From the NCBI GenBank assembly GCA_023389055.1, contig JAEWFA010000008.1, forward strand, positions 1-64,000: DNA of 64,000 nt. The letters are read 5' to 3'. Source of the DNA: Pseudomonadota bacterium (GTDB taxonomy: Bacteria; Pseudomonadota; Gammaproteobacteria; Burkholderiales; Burkholderiaceae_E). This document shows positions 50,227 through 58,177 of this stretch, piece after piece; within the stretch, counting starts at the first letter, position 1, and each line of letters starts with the position of its first letter. The notes under the pieces were generated by a model. The model was not told the origin of the DNA, made no database searches, and was given only the letters and a program-made list of their open reading frames with translations. A program made the translations under genes and the position numbers.

Positions 50227-51282
50227 ATGATCCTCGTCACCGGCGGCTGCGGTTTCATCGGCGCGCGCTTCGTGCTCGACTGGCTCGCGAGCGCCGAAGA
50301 AGCGCTGGTGAACCTCGACGCGCTCACCTACGCGGCGCGCCCCGCGGCGCTCGCGCCGGTCGCAGGCGACTCGCGCTACCGCTTCGTCCGCGGCGACGTC
50401 TGCGACCGCGCGCTCGTCGACGCACTGCTCGCCGAACACCGGCCGCGCGCGATCGTGCACCTGGCCGCCGAAACGCACGTCGACCGCGCAATCGACGACG
50501 CGACGGCCTTCGAGCGATCGAACGTGCTCGGCACGCTGGTGCTGCTGCAGGCGGTACGCGCGCACCTCGCTCGCCTTTCGCCCGACGAAGCCCGGCGCTT
50601 GCGCTTCCTGCACTGCTCGACCGACGAAGTGTTCGGCTCGCTCGCGCCCGACGACCCGCCGTGCGACGAGAGCGCACCCTATCGCCCGCGCAATCCGTAT
50701 TCGGCCTCGAAAGCCGCGGCCGATCACTTCGTCGCCGCGTTCCACGCGACGCACGGCGTGCCCACGCTCGTCACGCGCGGCTCGAACACCTATGGGCCGG
50801 GCCAGCATCCCGAGAAGCTCATCGCACTGGCGATCGAGCGCCTGCTTGCGGGCGAGCCCGTGCCGCTGTATGGCAACGGCCTCGCGGTACGCGACTGGCT
50901 TTACGTCAGCGATCACGTCGCGGCGCTGCGCGCCGTGCTCGAGCACGGGCGCCCGGGAGAGACGTACAACGTCGCGGCGAACCAGCGCGTGACGAACCGC
51001 GAACTGGCCGAGCGCCTGATCGAGGCGGTCGAGGTCGAACTGGATGCGCATCGCGCGTCGGGCGCCGCTGCCGAGAGCCGCACTCTTCGTTCGCCGAGCG
51101 CTCGCAGCGCCCGGGTCGACTTCGTCACGGATCGGCCCGGCCACGACCGACGCTACGCGATGAACGACGCGAAGCTGCGCGCGGAAACCGGTTGGGCGCC
51201 GCAGGTGGCCCTCGACGAAGGCTTGCGGGCAACGGTCCGAGCCGCGCTGGCACCGGTCGACGAGCAAGGAGACGAACCGTGA
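50227..51282 (+). CDS. rfbB: dTDP-glucose 4,6-dehydratase
   Basis: 351 residues from ATG 50227. Extended SDR fold: GGCGFIGARFV at the N-terminus, LAAETHVDRAIDD, the catalytic CSTDEVFGSL (Thr/Asp/Glu triad) and YSASKAAADHFV (Tyr/Lys), then NTYGPGQHPEKLI. It makes dTDP-4-keto-6-deoxyglucose for dTDP-L-rhamnose. Residues near 275-300 (RASGAAAESRTLRSPSA) form an unusual polar insertion before the GHDRRYAMND motif. Its TGA overlaps the rfbC GTG. rfbA, which makes dTDP-glucose and usually accompanies this set, is not in the window. Confidence 0.94.
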   Translation: MILVTGGCGFIGARFVLDWLASAEEALVNLDALTYAARPAALAPVAGDSRYRFVRGDVCDRALVDALLAEHRPRAIVHLAAETHVDRAIDDATAFERSNVLGTLVLLQAVRAHLARLSPDEARRLRFLHCSTDEVFGSLAPDDPPCDESAPYRPRNPYSASKAAADHFVAAFHATHGVPTLVTRGSNTYGPGQHPEKLIALAIERLLAGEPVPLYGNGLAVRDWLYVSDHVAALRAVLEHGRPGETYNVAANQRVTNRELAERLIEAVEVELDAHRASGAAAESRTLRSPSARSARVDFVTDRPGHDRRYAMNDAKLRAETGWAPQVALDEGLRATVRAALAPVDEQGDEP

Positions 51283-51827
51283 AACTGCACGCCGCGCATC
51301 CCGGCGGCTGGGCGATCTTCGAGGCGCAGGCGCACGCGGACGAGCGCGGCTGGGTGGCCGAGATCCTGCGCGAGGACGCGCTGCGCGCGCACGCCGGCGA
51401 ACTGCGGGTCGTGCAGCAAAACCTGAGCATGAGCCGTCGTGGCGTATTGCGGGGAATGCATTACCAGCTCGAATCGCCGCAGGGCAAGCTCGTCCAGGTC
51501 CTGCGCGGCCGGATTCACGACGTGATCGTCGATCTGCGTCGCGATTCACCCGATTTCGGGCGCAGCTTCGCCATCCGGTTATCCGGCGATTCACTGCAAT
51601 CGCTGTGGGCGCCGCCTGGATTCGCGCACGGTTTTCTCGCGATGGAAGACTCGACGGTGCTTTATTCGCTGACGCAGCCGCGCATCGCCGCAGCCGAGCG
51701 AGCGATCCGCTGGAATTGCCCGCAGCTGGGAATCGAGTGGCCGCTTGCTGCAGGCCAGGAACCGATCATTTCCGAGCGCGATCGGGCCGCGCCGGTCTTC
51801 GGCGAAGCCGAGGTTTACGGGAAATGA
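51279..51827 (+). CDS. rfbC: dTDP-4-dehydrorhamnose 3,5-epimerase
   Basis: 182 residues from GTG 51279, overlapping the rfbB stop (GTGA). Cupin-fold RmlC motifs: DERGWVAEIL, VVQQNLSMSRRGVLRGMHYQ with the catalytic His, GKLVQVLRGRIHDVIVDLR, and LWAPPGFAHGFLAMEDSTVLYS. It epimerises C3 and C5 of the 4-keto sugar. Its stop overlaps the rfbD start (ATGA), so rfbBCD are translated in series. Confidence 0.94.
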   Translation: MKLHAAHPGGWAIFEAQAHADERGWVAEILREDALRAHAGELRVVQQNLSMSRRGVLRGMHYQLESPQGKLVQVLRGRIHDVIVDLRRDSPDFGRSFAIRLSGDSLQSLWAPPGFAHGFLAMEDSTVLYSLTQPRIAAAERAIRWNCPQLGIEWPLAAGQEPIISERDRAAPVFGEAEVYGK

Positions 51828-52816
51828 CGAAGCGCCTCGCGGCCAGCGACGAAACTGCCGCGCGACGGATTCTCCTGCTCGGCGTGAACGGACGACTGGG
51901 CACGGCCATTCGAAACGAATTCGCACGCCGTGCGCTGAAGCCGGGCGGATCTAGCGCCGCGCAGCTGATCGCGCCCCTGCGCAACAAGCTCGCGCTCGAC
52001 ACGACAAGACCCCTGGAAGCATCACGACGCTGGATCGAGCAATGGAGACCCGACGCGATCGTCAACTGCATCGCGATGAGCGACGTCGACCGCTGCGAGC
52101 GGGAAACCCATCCGGCAAGAGCGCTGAACGCCGAGCTTCCGGGAGCGCTCGCGAGCGCGACGCAGAAGCGAAACGTCCGCCTGATTCATTTCTCGACCGA
52201 TTTCGTGTTCGACGGCGCCTTGCATCGCCCTTATCGGGAGGACGACGCGACAAACCCCCTGTCCGTCTACGGAACCACCAAACTCGCCGGCGAAACGGCG
52301 ATCGCCTCCGAGGGCGGGAGTTACTGGATCTTCCGCGTCAGCTGGCTTTACGGGGGGCCGAACCGCAACCTTGCCGCCACCCTCCTCGATCCGGCGAATG
52401 CGCGCCGCGCGATCGCGCTCGCCGACGATCGCGCAGGCGTACCGAACCCGGTCGGTCTGCTCGCCCGCGAGGTCGTGGCAGCGATCGAGCGCGGCGATGG
52501 CAGCGGCGCGGGCGCGGCCGGCAGCGGCAACGGCAACGGAACGGCAAACGCGCAACCGGTGTCCGGCATCTACCACCTGTCGTGTCATGGTGCGACGACG
52601 TGGCATGCCTTCGGCCGTGAATTCGTCGAGCGCGCCGTCGCCGCGGGTCGGATTCCCGTCGGCCAGGCGCCGCTCATCGAGCGGTACGACGAGAATGCGC
52701 ATCGCCGGCCGGCCCCCCGCCCCGAGTGGTCGGTGCTGGATTGCGCTCTTTACGAGTCGGTTTTCGAGCGGAAACTCCCCTCGTGGCGCGAGGCGATCGC
52801 ATTCGCTCTTGAATAA
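51824..52816 (+). CDS. rfbD: dTDP-4-dehydrorhamnose reductase
   Basis: 330 residues from ATG 51824. RmlD-type extended SDR: LLLGVNGRLGTAIRNEF near residue 17, NCIAMSDVDRCERE, FSTDFVFDGALHRPYRE, and the catalytic YGTTKLAGE. It reduces the 4-keto sugar to dTDP-L-rhamnose with NADPH. A low-complexity insertion of Gly/Ser/Asn/Ala (GDGSGAGAAGSGNGNG) occurs near residue 225 in a surface loop before the substrate domain and is not typical of RmlD. The chain is slightly less GC-rich than its neighbours. Confidence 0.9.
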   Translation: MTKRLAASDETAARRILLLGVNGRLGTAIRNEFARRALKPGGSSAAQLIAPLRNKLALDTTRPLEASRRWIEQWRPDAIVNCIAMSDVDRCERETHPARALNAELPGALASATQKRNVRLIHFSTDFVFDGALHRPYREDDATNPLSVYGTTKLAGETAIASEGGSYWIFRVSWLYGGPNRNLAATLLDPANARRAIALADDRAGVPNPVGLLAREVVAAIERGDGSGAGAAGSGNGNGTANAQPVSGIYHLSCHGATTWHAFGREFVERAVAAGRIPVGQAPLIERYDENAHRRPAPRPEWSVLDCALYESVFERKLPSWREAIAFALE

Positions 52817-52938
52817 GAAAACGACTTACCCGAAAGGAATAGGCAAATAACCTCTGTTGCCGCGATCTTTTGTGGCAGTATTCCCGGTCCCGGCGCGCGC
52901 ACCGAAAGCGCTCCGGATCACCGGAGACGCAAAACAAA

Positions 52939-53289
52939 ATGCCGCGCAAGTCCTACGACGCAATCCGCAAGCAGATCGAAAAGCTGGAAGTGCAAGCCGC
53001 CAAGCTCGAGGCGGCGGCCGACGAAAAGAAGAAGAAAGCCGTCTCCCAGGTCGTCGCGCTGATGAGGAAACTCGACGTCAGTCCCGAGGATCTCGCCGAG
53101 CATGCACCGCGTCGCGGACGCAAGCGGGCGGCGCGCAAGACGGCCGCTCCGGCCCGTGCGCGCAAGCCGGTCGCGCCGAAGTTCCGCAACACCAAAACCG
53201 GGGAAACGTGGAGCGGGCGCGGCCGCACGCCGCGGTGGCTGGCAGCGCTCGAGGCGCAGGGGAAATCGAGGGAGGAGTACAGGATCTGA
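52939..53289 (+). CDS. H-NS-family nucleoid protein
   Basis: 116 residues from ATG 52939. The N-terminal half is an oligomerising coiled coil (YDAIRKQIEKLEVQAAKLEA). A basic Lys/Arg/Ala linker follows (RRGRKRAARKTAAPARAR), then the DNA-binding loop NTKTGETWSGRGRTPRWL, as in Burkholderiales H-NS/BpH3/MvaT-like proteins. Such proteins silence AT-rich, foreign DNA. The 120 bases upstream are AT-rich for this genome and could be an autoregulated promoter. Its position inside the polysaccharide locus suggests it may silence this locus, but it could also be a general nucleoid protein. Confidence 0.9.
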   Translation: MPRKSYDAIRKQIEKLEVQAAKLEAAADEKKKKAVSQVVALMRKLDVSPEDLAEHAPRRGRKRAARKTAAPARARKPVAPKFRNTKTGETWSGRGRTPRWLAALEAQGKSREEYRI

Positions 53290-53305
53290 GCGGTCGCTGC
53301 CGTAT

Positions 53306-54697
53306 TCAAAACGGCAGCGCCACGTCCGGCGCAACCCCCCGGATCGCCCGCCGAAAATCCCCTTGAATCCGTTCGAGCGCCTGCTGGGTATCGGCCTCGA
53401 AACGGATCACCACCACCGGCGTCGTGTTCGACGGCCGCGCGAGTCCGAACCCGTCCGGATATTCGACACGCACCCCGTCGATCGTAATGATCTCGGTCGC
53501 CCCCTCGAAACGCGCGTCGCGCTGCAGCTTTTCGACGAGCGCGAAATTCTCCCCTTCGGCCGTCTTCAGGTGCAATTCGGGTGTCGCGGGCGAATCGGGC
53601 AGCGCATTCAACACGGCGGACGGATCGGCGTGCCGCGAAAGAATCTCGAGCAGCCGCGCGCCGGTATAAAGTCCGTCGTCGAAGCCGTACCAGCGCTCCT
53701 GGAAGAAAACGTGCCCGCTCATCTCGCCGGCGAGCGGCGCGCCGCTTTCCTTCAGCTTCGCCTTGATCAGCGAATGCCCGGTGCGCCACATTGTCGGGCT
53801 CCCCCCGTGCGCACGAATGAACGCAGCGACGTGCCGGCTGCATTTCACGTCGTAAATGATCTCCGCACCGGGGTTGCGTGACAGCACGTCCTGCGCGAAC
53901 AGCATCAACTGCCGATCGGGATAGATGATCCTGCCGTCCTTCGTCACGACGCCGAGCCGGTCGCCGTCGCCGTCGAAGGCCAGGCCGATTTCCGCGTCCG
54001 TCTCGCGCAGGCAGCGGATCAGGTCCTGCAGGTTTTCCGGATGCGCGGGGTCGGGGTGGTGGTTCGGAAAGGTTCCGTCGACTTCGCAAAACAACTCGAT
54101 AACCTCGCAGCCCAGCGCGCGAAAGAGTTGCGGCGCGACCGCGCCGGCCACCCCGTTACCGCAGTCGATCGCGATCTTCATCGGACGCGCGAGCTTTACG
54201 TCACCGACGACGCGTTCGATGTAGCGCGCGACGAGATCTTCGCTGCGCATGCCGCCGCGGCGCTGTCCTCGCACCGCGGCGAGCGCGCCGGAAACGATCG
54301 TTTCTCGCAACCGCTGGATCGCATCGCCGTAGATCGCATCGCCGGCGATGACCATCTTCAAGCCGTTGTAATCGGGCGGATTGTGGCTCCCCGTGACGGC
54401 CACTCCGGTACGCGTGCCCAGCTCGAAAGTCGCGTAGTAGACGACCGGCGTCGGCACCATGCCGATGTCGATCACATCGACGCCGGCGTCGCGGAAGCCC
54501 TCGGCGAGCGCAGCGGACAGTGCGGGGCCCGACAGGCGGCCGTCACGACCGATGACCGTCTCGCGCATGCCGGCCTCTCGCGCCTGTGCGCCGAGGGCAA
54601 GGCCGATCGCTCGCACCGCATCGACCGTGAGCGTGTCGTCGACGATGCCGCGGATGTCGTAGGCCTTGAAGATGGACGGAGAGATCTCGGCAGTCAT
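53306..54697 (-). CDS. Phosphomannomutase/phosphoglucomutase
   Basis: 463 residues, the size of AlgC-type enzymes. Motifs of the alpha-D-phosphohexomutase family: FKAYDIRGIV at the N-terminus, the phospho-Ser loop TGSHNPPDYNGLKMV near residue 103, metal loop FDGDGDRLGVV near residue 243, sugar-binding GEMSGHVFF near 325, and a C-terminal phosphate-binding RPSNTTPVVVIRFEA. It interconverts hexose 1- and 6-phosphates and can supply glucose-1-phosphate for dTDP-rhamnose and UDP-sugars, or mannose-1-phosphate. It is convergent with the H-NS gene and divergent from the toxin-antitoxin pair. Confidence 0.94.
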   Translation of the reverse strand: MTAEISPSIFKAYDIRGIVDDTLTVDAVRAIGLALGAQAREAGMRETVIGRDGRLSGPALSAALAEGFRDAGVDVIDIGMVPTPVVYYATFELGTRTGVAVTGSHNPPDYNGLKMVIAGDAIYGDAIQRLRETIVSGALAAVRGQRRGGMRSEDLVARYIERVVGDVKLARPMKIAIDCGNGVAGAVAPQLFRALGCEVIELFCEVDGTFPNHHPDPAHPENLQDLIRCLRETDAEIGLAFDGDGDRLGVVTKDGRIIYPDRQLMLFAQDVLSRNPGAEIIYDVKCSRHVAAFIRAHGGSPTMWRTGHSLIKAKLKESGAPLAGEMSGHVFFQERWYGFDDGLYTGARLLEILSRHADPSAVLNALPDSPATPELHLKTAEGENFALVEKLQRDARFEGATEIITIDGVRVEYPDGFGLARPSNTTPVVVIRFEADTQQALERIQGDFRRAIRGVAPDVALPF

Positions 54698-54770
54698 GGA
54701 ATCGGGAGCTCGGTTCGAAATGGCAGCGGCGGCCCGCCTGCCGGCGAGCGCCTTCGGTGAAGTCTACGAC

Positions 54771-54795
54771 TATAATTCTGACCATATTTCTGGTC
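54771..54795 (+). promoter_or_regulatory. Promoter -10 and operator of the toxin-antitoxin pair
   Basis: TATAAT (54771-54776) is a perfect -10 hexamer. GACCA (54780-54784) and TGGTC (54791-54795) form an inverted repeat with a 6-base spacer just downstream, ending 7 bases before the antitoxin ATG. No good -35 stands at 17 bases. The layout fits autorepression by a Phd-type antitoxin or the toxin-antitoxin complex. Confidence 0.6.
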
Positions 54796-54802
54796 TTAAG
54801 CC

Positions 54803-55051
54803 ATGACCATGCGACAGATTCCCCTCACCGAAGCGAAGGCAAGGCTCAGTGAGCTCGTCGAGCTCGCGGCCTCCGGCGAGCCGGTCGTCATCACGCGGCA
54901 CGGCAAGCCGGTGCTCGAACTGGTACATCCGCAAGTCGTACGCAAGCCGATCGATGCCGAAGCGCTGCGTCGTGTCACCGACCGGCAGCCGAAGCAGCGC
55001 GAGAGCGCGCGTGCGTTCGTACGCCGGCTGCGCGAAAGCGCCCGGTATTGA
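54803..55051 (+). CDS. Phd/YefM-type antitoxin
   Basis: 82 residues from ATG 54803; ATG 54809 is two codons later and equally likely. The N-terminal Phd/YefM fold shows RQIPLTEAKARLSELVELAASGEPVVITRHGKPVLELV, whose core (EAKARLSELVELAASGEP) is diagnostic. The C-terminal tail (RRVTDRQPKQRESARAFVRR) would be disordered until it binds the toxin. It binds its own operator through the N-terminal dimer. The toxin gene starts 17 bases after its stop. Confidence 0.9.
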   Translation: MTMRQIPLTEAKARLSELVELAASGEPVVITRHGKPVLELVHPQVVRKPIDAEALRRVTDRQPKQRESARAFVRRLRESARY

Positions 55052-55067
55052 TATCGGCATCGCGCCG

Positions 55068-55493
55068 GTGCACTACCTCGATACCAGCCTGCTCGTCGCC
55101 GCACTCACCAACGAGTCCATGACACGTGTCGTGCAGGCCTGGCTTGCGGGTCAGCCCGCCGGATCGCTTGCGATCAGCGATTGGGTCGTCACGGAGTTCT
55201 CCGCCGCACTCGCGATGAAGCTGCGCGAGAAGCGGATCGACGCCGGCAGCCGCGCCGACGTGCTCGCGGCGTTTACCCGACTCTGTGACGAGAGCCTCGA
55301 AATTTGGCCCGTCATGCGCAGCGACTACCGCGTCGCAGCCCGATACGCCGACAGCCATGCACCGGGGCTGCGCGCAGGCGATTCGTTGCATCTGGCCATC
55401 GCCGCGCAGCGCGGAGCGCCGATCTGCACGCTCGACCGCGTCATGCTCCGCGCTGCCGGTGCGCTCGGAGTGAGCGCGACCGTACCGGGCTGA
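55068..55493 (+). CDS. VapC-like PIN-domain toxin
   Basis: 141 residues from GTG 55068, the only start that gives a normal PIN N-terminus (VHYLDTSLLVAAL). The four acidic residues of the PIN site are present: Asp5, the Glu in VVTEFSAAL, the Asp in RAGDSLHLAIA and the Asp in CTLDRVML. VapC toxins are Mg-dependent RNases that cut tRNA or rRNA. It is paired with a Phd/YefM-type antitoxin in the usual order. The pair sits between phosphohexomutase and the polysaccharide genes, a position where such pairs may stabilise a variable locus. Confidence 0.9.
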   Translation: MHYLDTSLLVAALTNESMTRVVQAWLAGQPAGSLAISDWVVTEFSAALAMKLREKRIDAGSRADVLAAFTRLCDESLEIWPVMRSDYRVAARYADSHAPGLRAGDSLHLAIAAQRGAPICTLDRVMLRAAGALGVSATVPG

Positions 55494-55519
55494 TGTCGTC
55501 GGGCAGAGCATCTCCCACT

Positions 55520-57406
55520 TCAGGCGCCCCCCGCCGCCACACTCCTTCCCTCCACCACCCGAAGCGTCGGCGGCTGCTTCGGCAGAAAAGGCGTGTACTC
55601 GGGCACCCGCGCAGCGAGTTCCTTGCGCACCGTCGCGTCGTCGGCGGGCGCGGGCTGCTCGAGCCAGCTTCGCAGCGACGAGAGGAAATCGACGTCCACC
55701 GGACGCGAGCGCGCGATGCGCAGCTTCGGATGCGGCGTCTCGCGTGTCTGCTCGGCGTCGGCGAGCAACTCCTCGTAGAGCTTCTCGCCGGGGCGAAGGC
55801 CGGTGAACTCGATGCGGATGTCGGTTTCCGAATAGCCGGACAGACGGATCATGTTGCGCGCGAGATCGACGATCTTCACCGGCTCGCCCATGTCGAGCAC
55901 GAAAATCTCGCCGCCTCCGCCCATCGCGGCCGCCTGCAACACAAGCTGCGCGGCTTCGGGGATCGACATGAAGTAGCGCGTTATCTCGGGGTGGGTGACG
56001 GTGACCGGCCCGCCCTTGGCGATCTGCGCCTGGAACTTGGGGATGACGCTGCCGGCGCTGCCCAGCACGTTGCCGAAACGGACGATTTCGAACTGCGTGG
56101 AACCGCCGGAAGCCTGCAGCGCCTGGCAGGCCATCTCGGCCAGGCGCTTGGTTGCACCCATGACGTTCGTCGGATTGACGGCCTTGTCGGTGGAGATGAG
56201 GACGAAGCGCTCGGCGCCGAATTCGGCGGCGCATTCGGCGACGCGAAGCGTGCCGAGGACGTTGTTGCGGACGGCTTGCCAGGCGTTGCCGACTTCCATC
56301 AGGGGGACGTGCTTGTAGGCGGCGGCGTGGAAGATCACGTCCGGGCGATGTGCCTTGAACACCTCGCGCACGCGGGCAGCGTCCTTGACATCGCCGGCCA
56401 GGGGAACAATCCGTACCTGCGGCCGGTTCACCGCGAACCACTGCTCGAGCGCGTAGAGCGAGAACTCGCTGTGCTCGAAGAGCACAAGCGTCGCCGGGTC
56501 GAAGCGTGAAAGCTGCCGGCACAACTCGCTGCCGATCGACCCGCCCGCTCCCGTGACGAGAACGGTGCGCCCCCGCAGCATCGACTCGACGTGCTCGGTA
56601 TCGATCTGTACGGTCTCGCGGCCGAGCAGATCCTCGATCTCGACCCTTCGCAACGAAGAAACGGACACCCGGCCGGAGAGCAGGTCGTCGATGCCCGGCA
56701 CGGTGAAAACGAGAGCACCGGCCACTACGGCGAGATCGGTCGCACGCCTGCGCGTCGCCGACGAAGCAGAGGGGATGGCAAGGATGACGTGCCGCGCGTT
56801 CTCGTCGTCGAGGACCTGCGGAAGCGTGCCGATCGCGCCGAAGATCGGACGCCCGAGGACTTCCTTGCCCCACTTGCCAGGGTCGTCATCGACCAGACCC
56901 ACGACGCGCCAGTCGGGAACCCGATCGAGTTCCCGCACGAGCATTGCACCACCTCTCCCCGCGCCAACGATGACGACCGGCTTGCCCTCCCCGCTCAAAG
57001 CGCCATAGAGCCGCTGCTCCTTCGACATCCGGTACAGCACGCGCCCCCCCGCCATCCAGATGGCGAGGAGCATCGGGTACAGCACTAGGGTCGATCGAGG
57101 CGTGACCGCATCGAAGCGATACAGCGCAACGAACACGAGCAGTACGAGAGACGACATCGCCACAGCGCGAAGCACGCGCTTGAGGTCCGGCAGGCTCGCG
57201 AAAATCCACAAGCCTCGATACAGCCCCGCATAGCGGCAGATAAGAAAATGCGCTGGCACGAGCACGAGGAGCGCCAGGTACATATGGCGCTCGTACGCAG
57301 AAGGCCAGTCGAAATTGAAGCGCAACAGGAACGCGCCAACCCAGGCGAAAACGGGCGCCGCCAAGTCGAACAGCGCGGCCAGGATGGAACGAAACGAGAT
57401 GCGCAC
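55520..57406 (-). CDS. Membrane nucleotide-sugar 4,6-dehydratase (WbpM/PglF/CapD family)
   Basis: About 628 residues from GTG 57404-57406; GTG 57488-57490 would add 28 residues. Four N-terminal membrane helices (about residues 10-130) precede a first Rossmann domain (VVIVGAGRGGAMLVREL) and the catalytic SDR domain (VLVTGAGGSIGSELCRQL). The active site has STDKAVNPTNVMGATKR, in which Met replaces the usual Tyr, the hallmark of WbpM/PglF dehydratases. The expected product is UDP-4-keto-6-deoxy-GlcNAc or its epimer, the entry to FucNAc, QuiNAc or bacillosamine-type sugars. It is divergent from the WbpD-like gene. Confidence 0.92.
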   Translation of the reverse strand: MRISFRSILAALFDLAAPVFAWVGAFLLRFNFDWPSAYERHMYLALLVLVPAHFLICRYAGLYRGLWIFASLPDLKRVLRAVAMSSLVLLVFVALYRFDAVTPRSTLVLYPMLLAIWMAGGRVLYRMSKEQRLYGALSGEGKPVVIVGAGRGGAMLVRELDRVPDWRVVGLVDDDPGKWGKEVLGRPIFGAIGTLPQVLDDENARHVILAIPSASSATRRRATDLAVVAGALVFTVPGIDDLLSGRVSVSSLRRVEIEDLLGRETVQIDTEHVESMLRGRTVLVTGAGGSIGSELCRQLSRFDPATLVLFEHSEFSLYALEQWFAVNRPQVRIVPLAGDVKDAARVREVFKAHRPDVIFHAAAYKHVPLMEVGNAWQAVRNNVLGTLRVAECAAEFGAERFVLISTDKAVNPTNVMGATKRLAEMACQALQASGGSTQFEIVRFGNVLGSAGSVIPKFQAQIAKGGPVTVTHPEITRYFMSIPEAAQLVLQAAAMGGGGEIFVLDMGEPVKIVDLARNMIRLSGYSETDIRIEFTGLRPGEKLYEELLADAEQTRETPHPKLRIARSRPVDVDFLSSLRSWLEQPAPADDATVRKELAARVPEYTPFLPKQPPTLRVVEGRSVAAGGA

Positions 57407-57566
57407 GGGCGCGATGTTACGCTCGCCCCGGCAAACCCCCGGGAAAACCCGCGGACGGGGAACGACCGGAGCAGGCGACGCGCCATCCACTTGCGCCAGG
57501 TCGGCCTCGGATCGGCAGCGGGGCGTACCGTAGAATGCCGTCCGGCATGGGGATCAGGAAGTTCGA

Positions 57567-58148
57567 ATGGACAGCGTCGGCATCCACCCGTCGGCCATTG
57601 TCGACGAAGGCGCACGGATCGGCGCAGGCACGCGCATCTGGCACTGGGTGCACGTCTGCGCAGGTGCCCGGATCGGCAGCGGTTGCTCGCTCGGGCAGAA
57701 CGTCTTCGTAGGAAACCGGGTCGCTATCGGCGACCGCGTGAAGATCCAGAACAACGTCTCCGTCTACGACAACGTGACGCTGGAAGACGACGTGTTCTGC
57801 GGCCCGAGCATGGTGTTCACCAACGTGTACAACCCGCGCTCGGCCGTCGAGCGGAAGAGCGAATACCGAGACACCGTCGTGCGTCGGGGCGCCACGCTTG
57901 GTGCGAACTGCACGATCGTCTGCGGCGTCACGATCGGCGAATACGCGTTCATCGGCGCCGGGGCGGTCGTGAACCGCGACGTACCGGCCTACGCGCTCAT
58001 GGTCGGCGTGCCGGCGCGGCAGGTCGGCTGGATGAGCCGGCACGGCGAGCAGCTCGACTTGCCGCTGAAGGGGAACGGTGAAGCCGTTTGCCCGCATACC
58101 GGTGACCGCTATCGCCTGCACGACGGCGTCTGCGCACTGCAACACTGA
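57567..58148 (+). CDS. WbpD-like N-acetyltransferase (left-handed beta-helix)
   Basis: 193 residues from ATG 57567. Repeated hexapeptides run from GIHPSAIVDEGARIGAGTRI to GAVVNRDVPAYALMVGVPAR, the trimeric left-handed beta-helix of acyltransferases. SVYDNVTLEDDVFCGPSMVFTNV and the following NPRSAVERK are typical of WbpD, which acetylates UDP-3-amino-GlcNAc-uronate in the UDP-ManNAc(3NAc)A pathway. A C-terminal zinc-ribbon-like tail has VCPHTGDRY and GVCALQH. The aminotransferase expected to supply its substrate (WbpE) is the next gene. QdtC/FdtC-type acetyltransferases are close alternatives. Confidence 0.86.
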   Translation: MDSVGIHPSAIVDEGARIGAGTRIWHWVHVCAGARIGSGCSLGQNVFVGNRVAIGDRVKIQNNVSVYDNVTLEDDVFCGPSMVFTNVYNPRSAVERKSEYRDTVVRRGATLGANCTIVCGVTIGEYAFIGAGAVVNRDVPAYALMVGVPARQVGWMSRHGEQLDLPLKGNGEAVCPHTGDRYRLHDGVCALQH

Positions 58149-58177
58149 CCCTCTCGAATCCGATCCTGGCAGCCCTC

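Noticed and set aside
52857..52881. Sigma-70 promoter for the H-NS gene (TTGCCG and CAGTAT)
   Set aside because: The spacing is about 13 bases, too short for a standard promoter. The region is AT-rich, but I cannot place the promoter.
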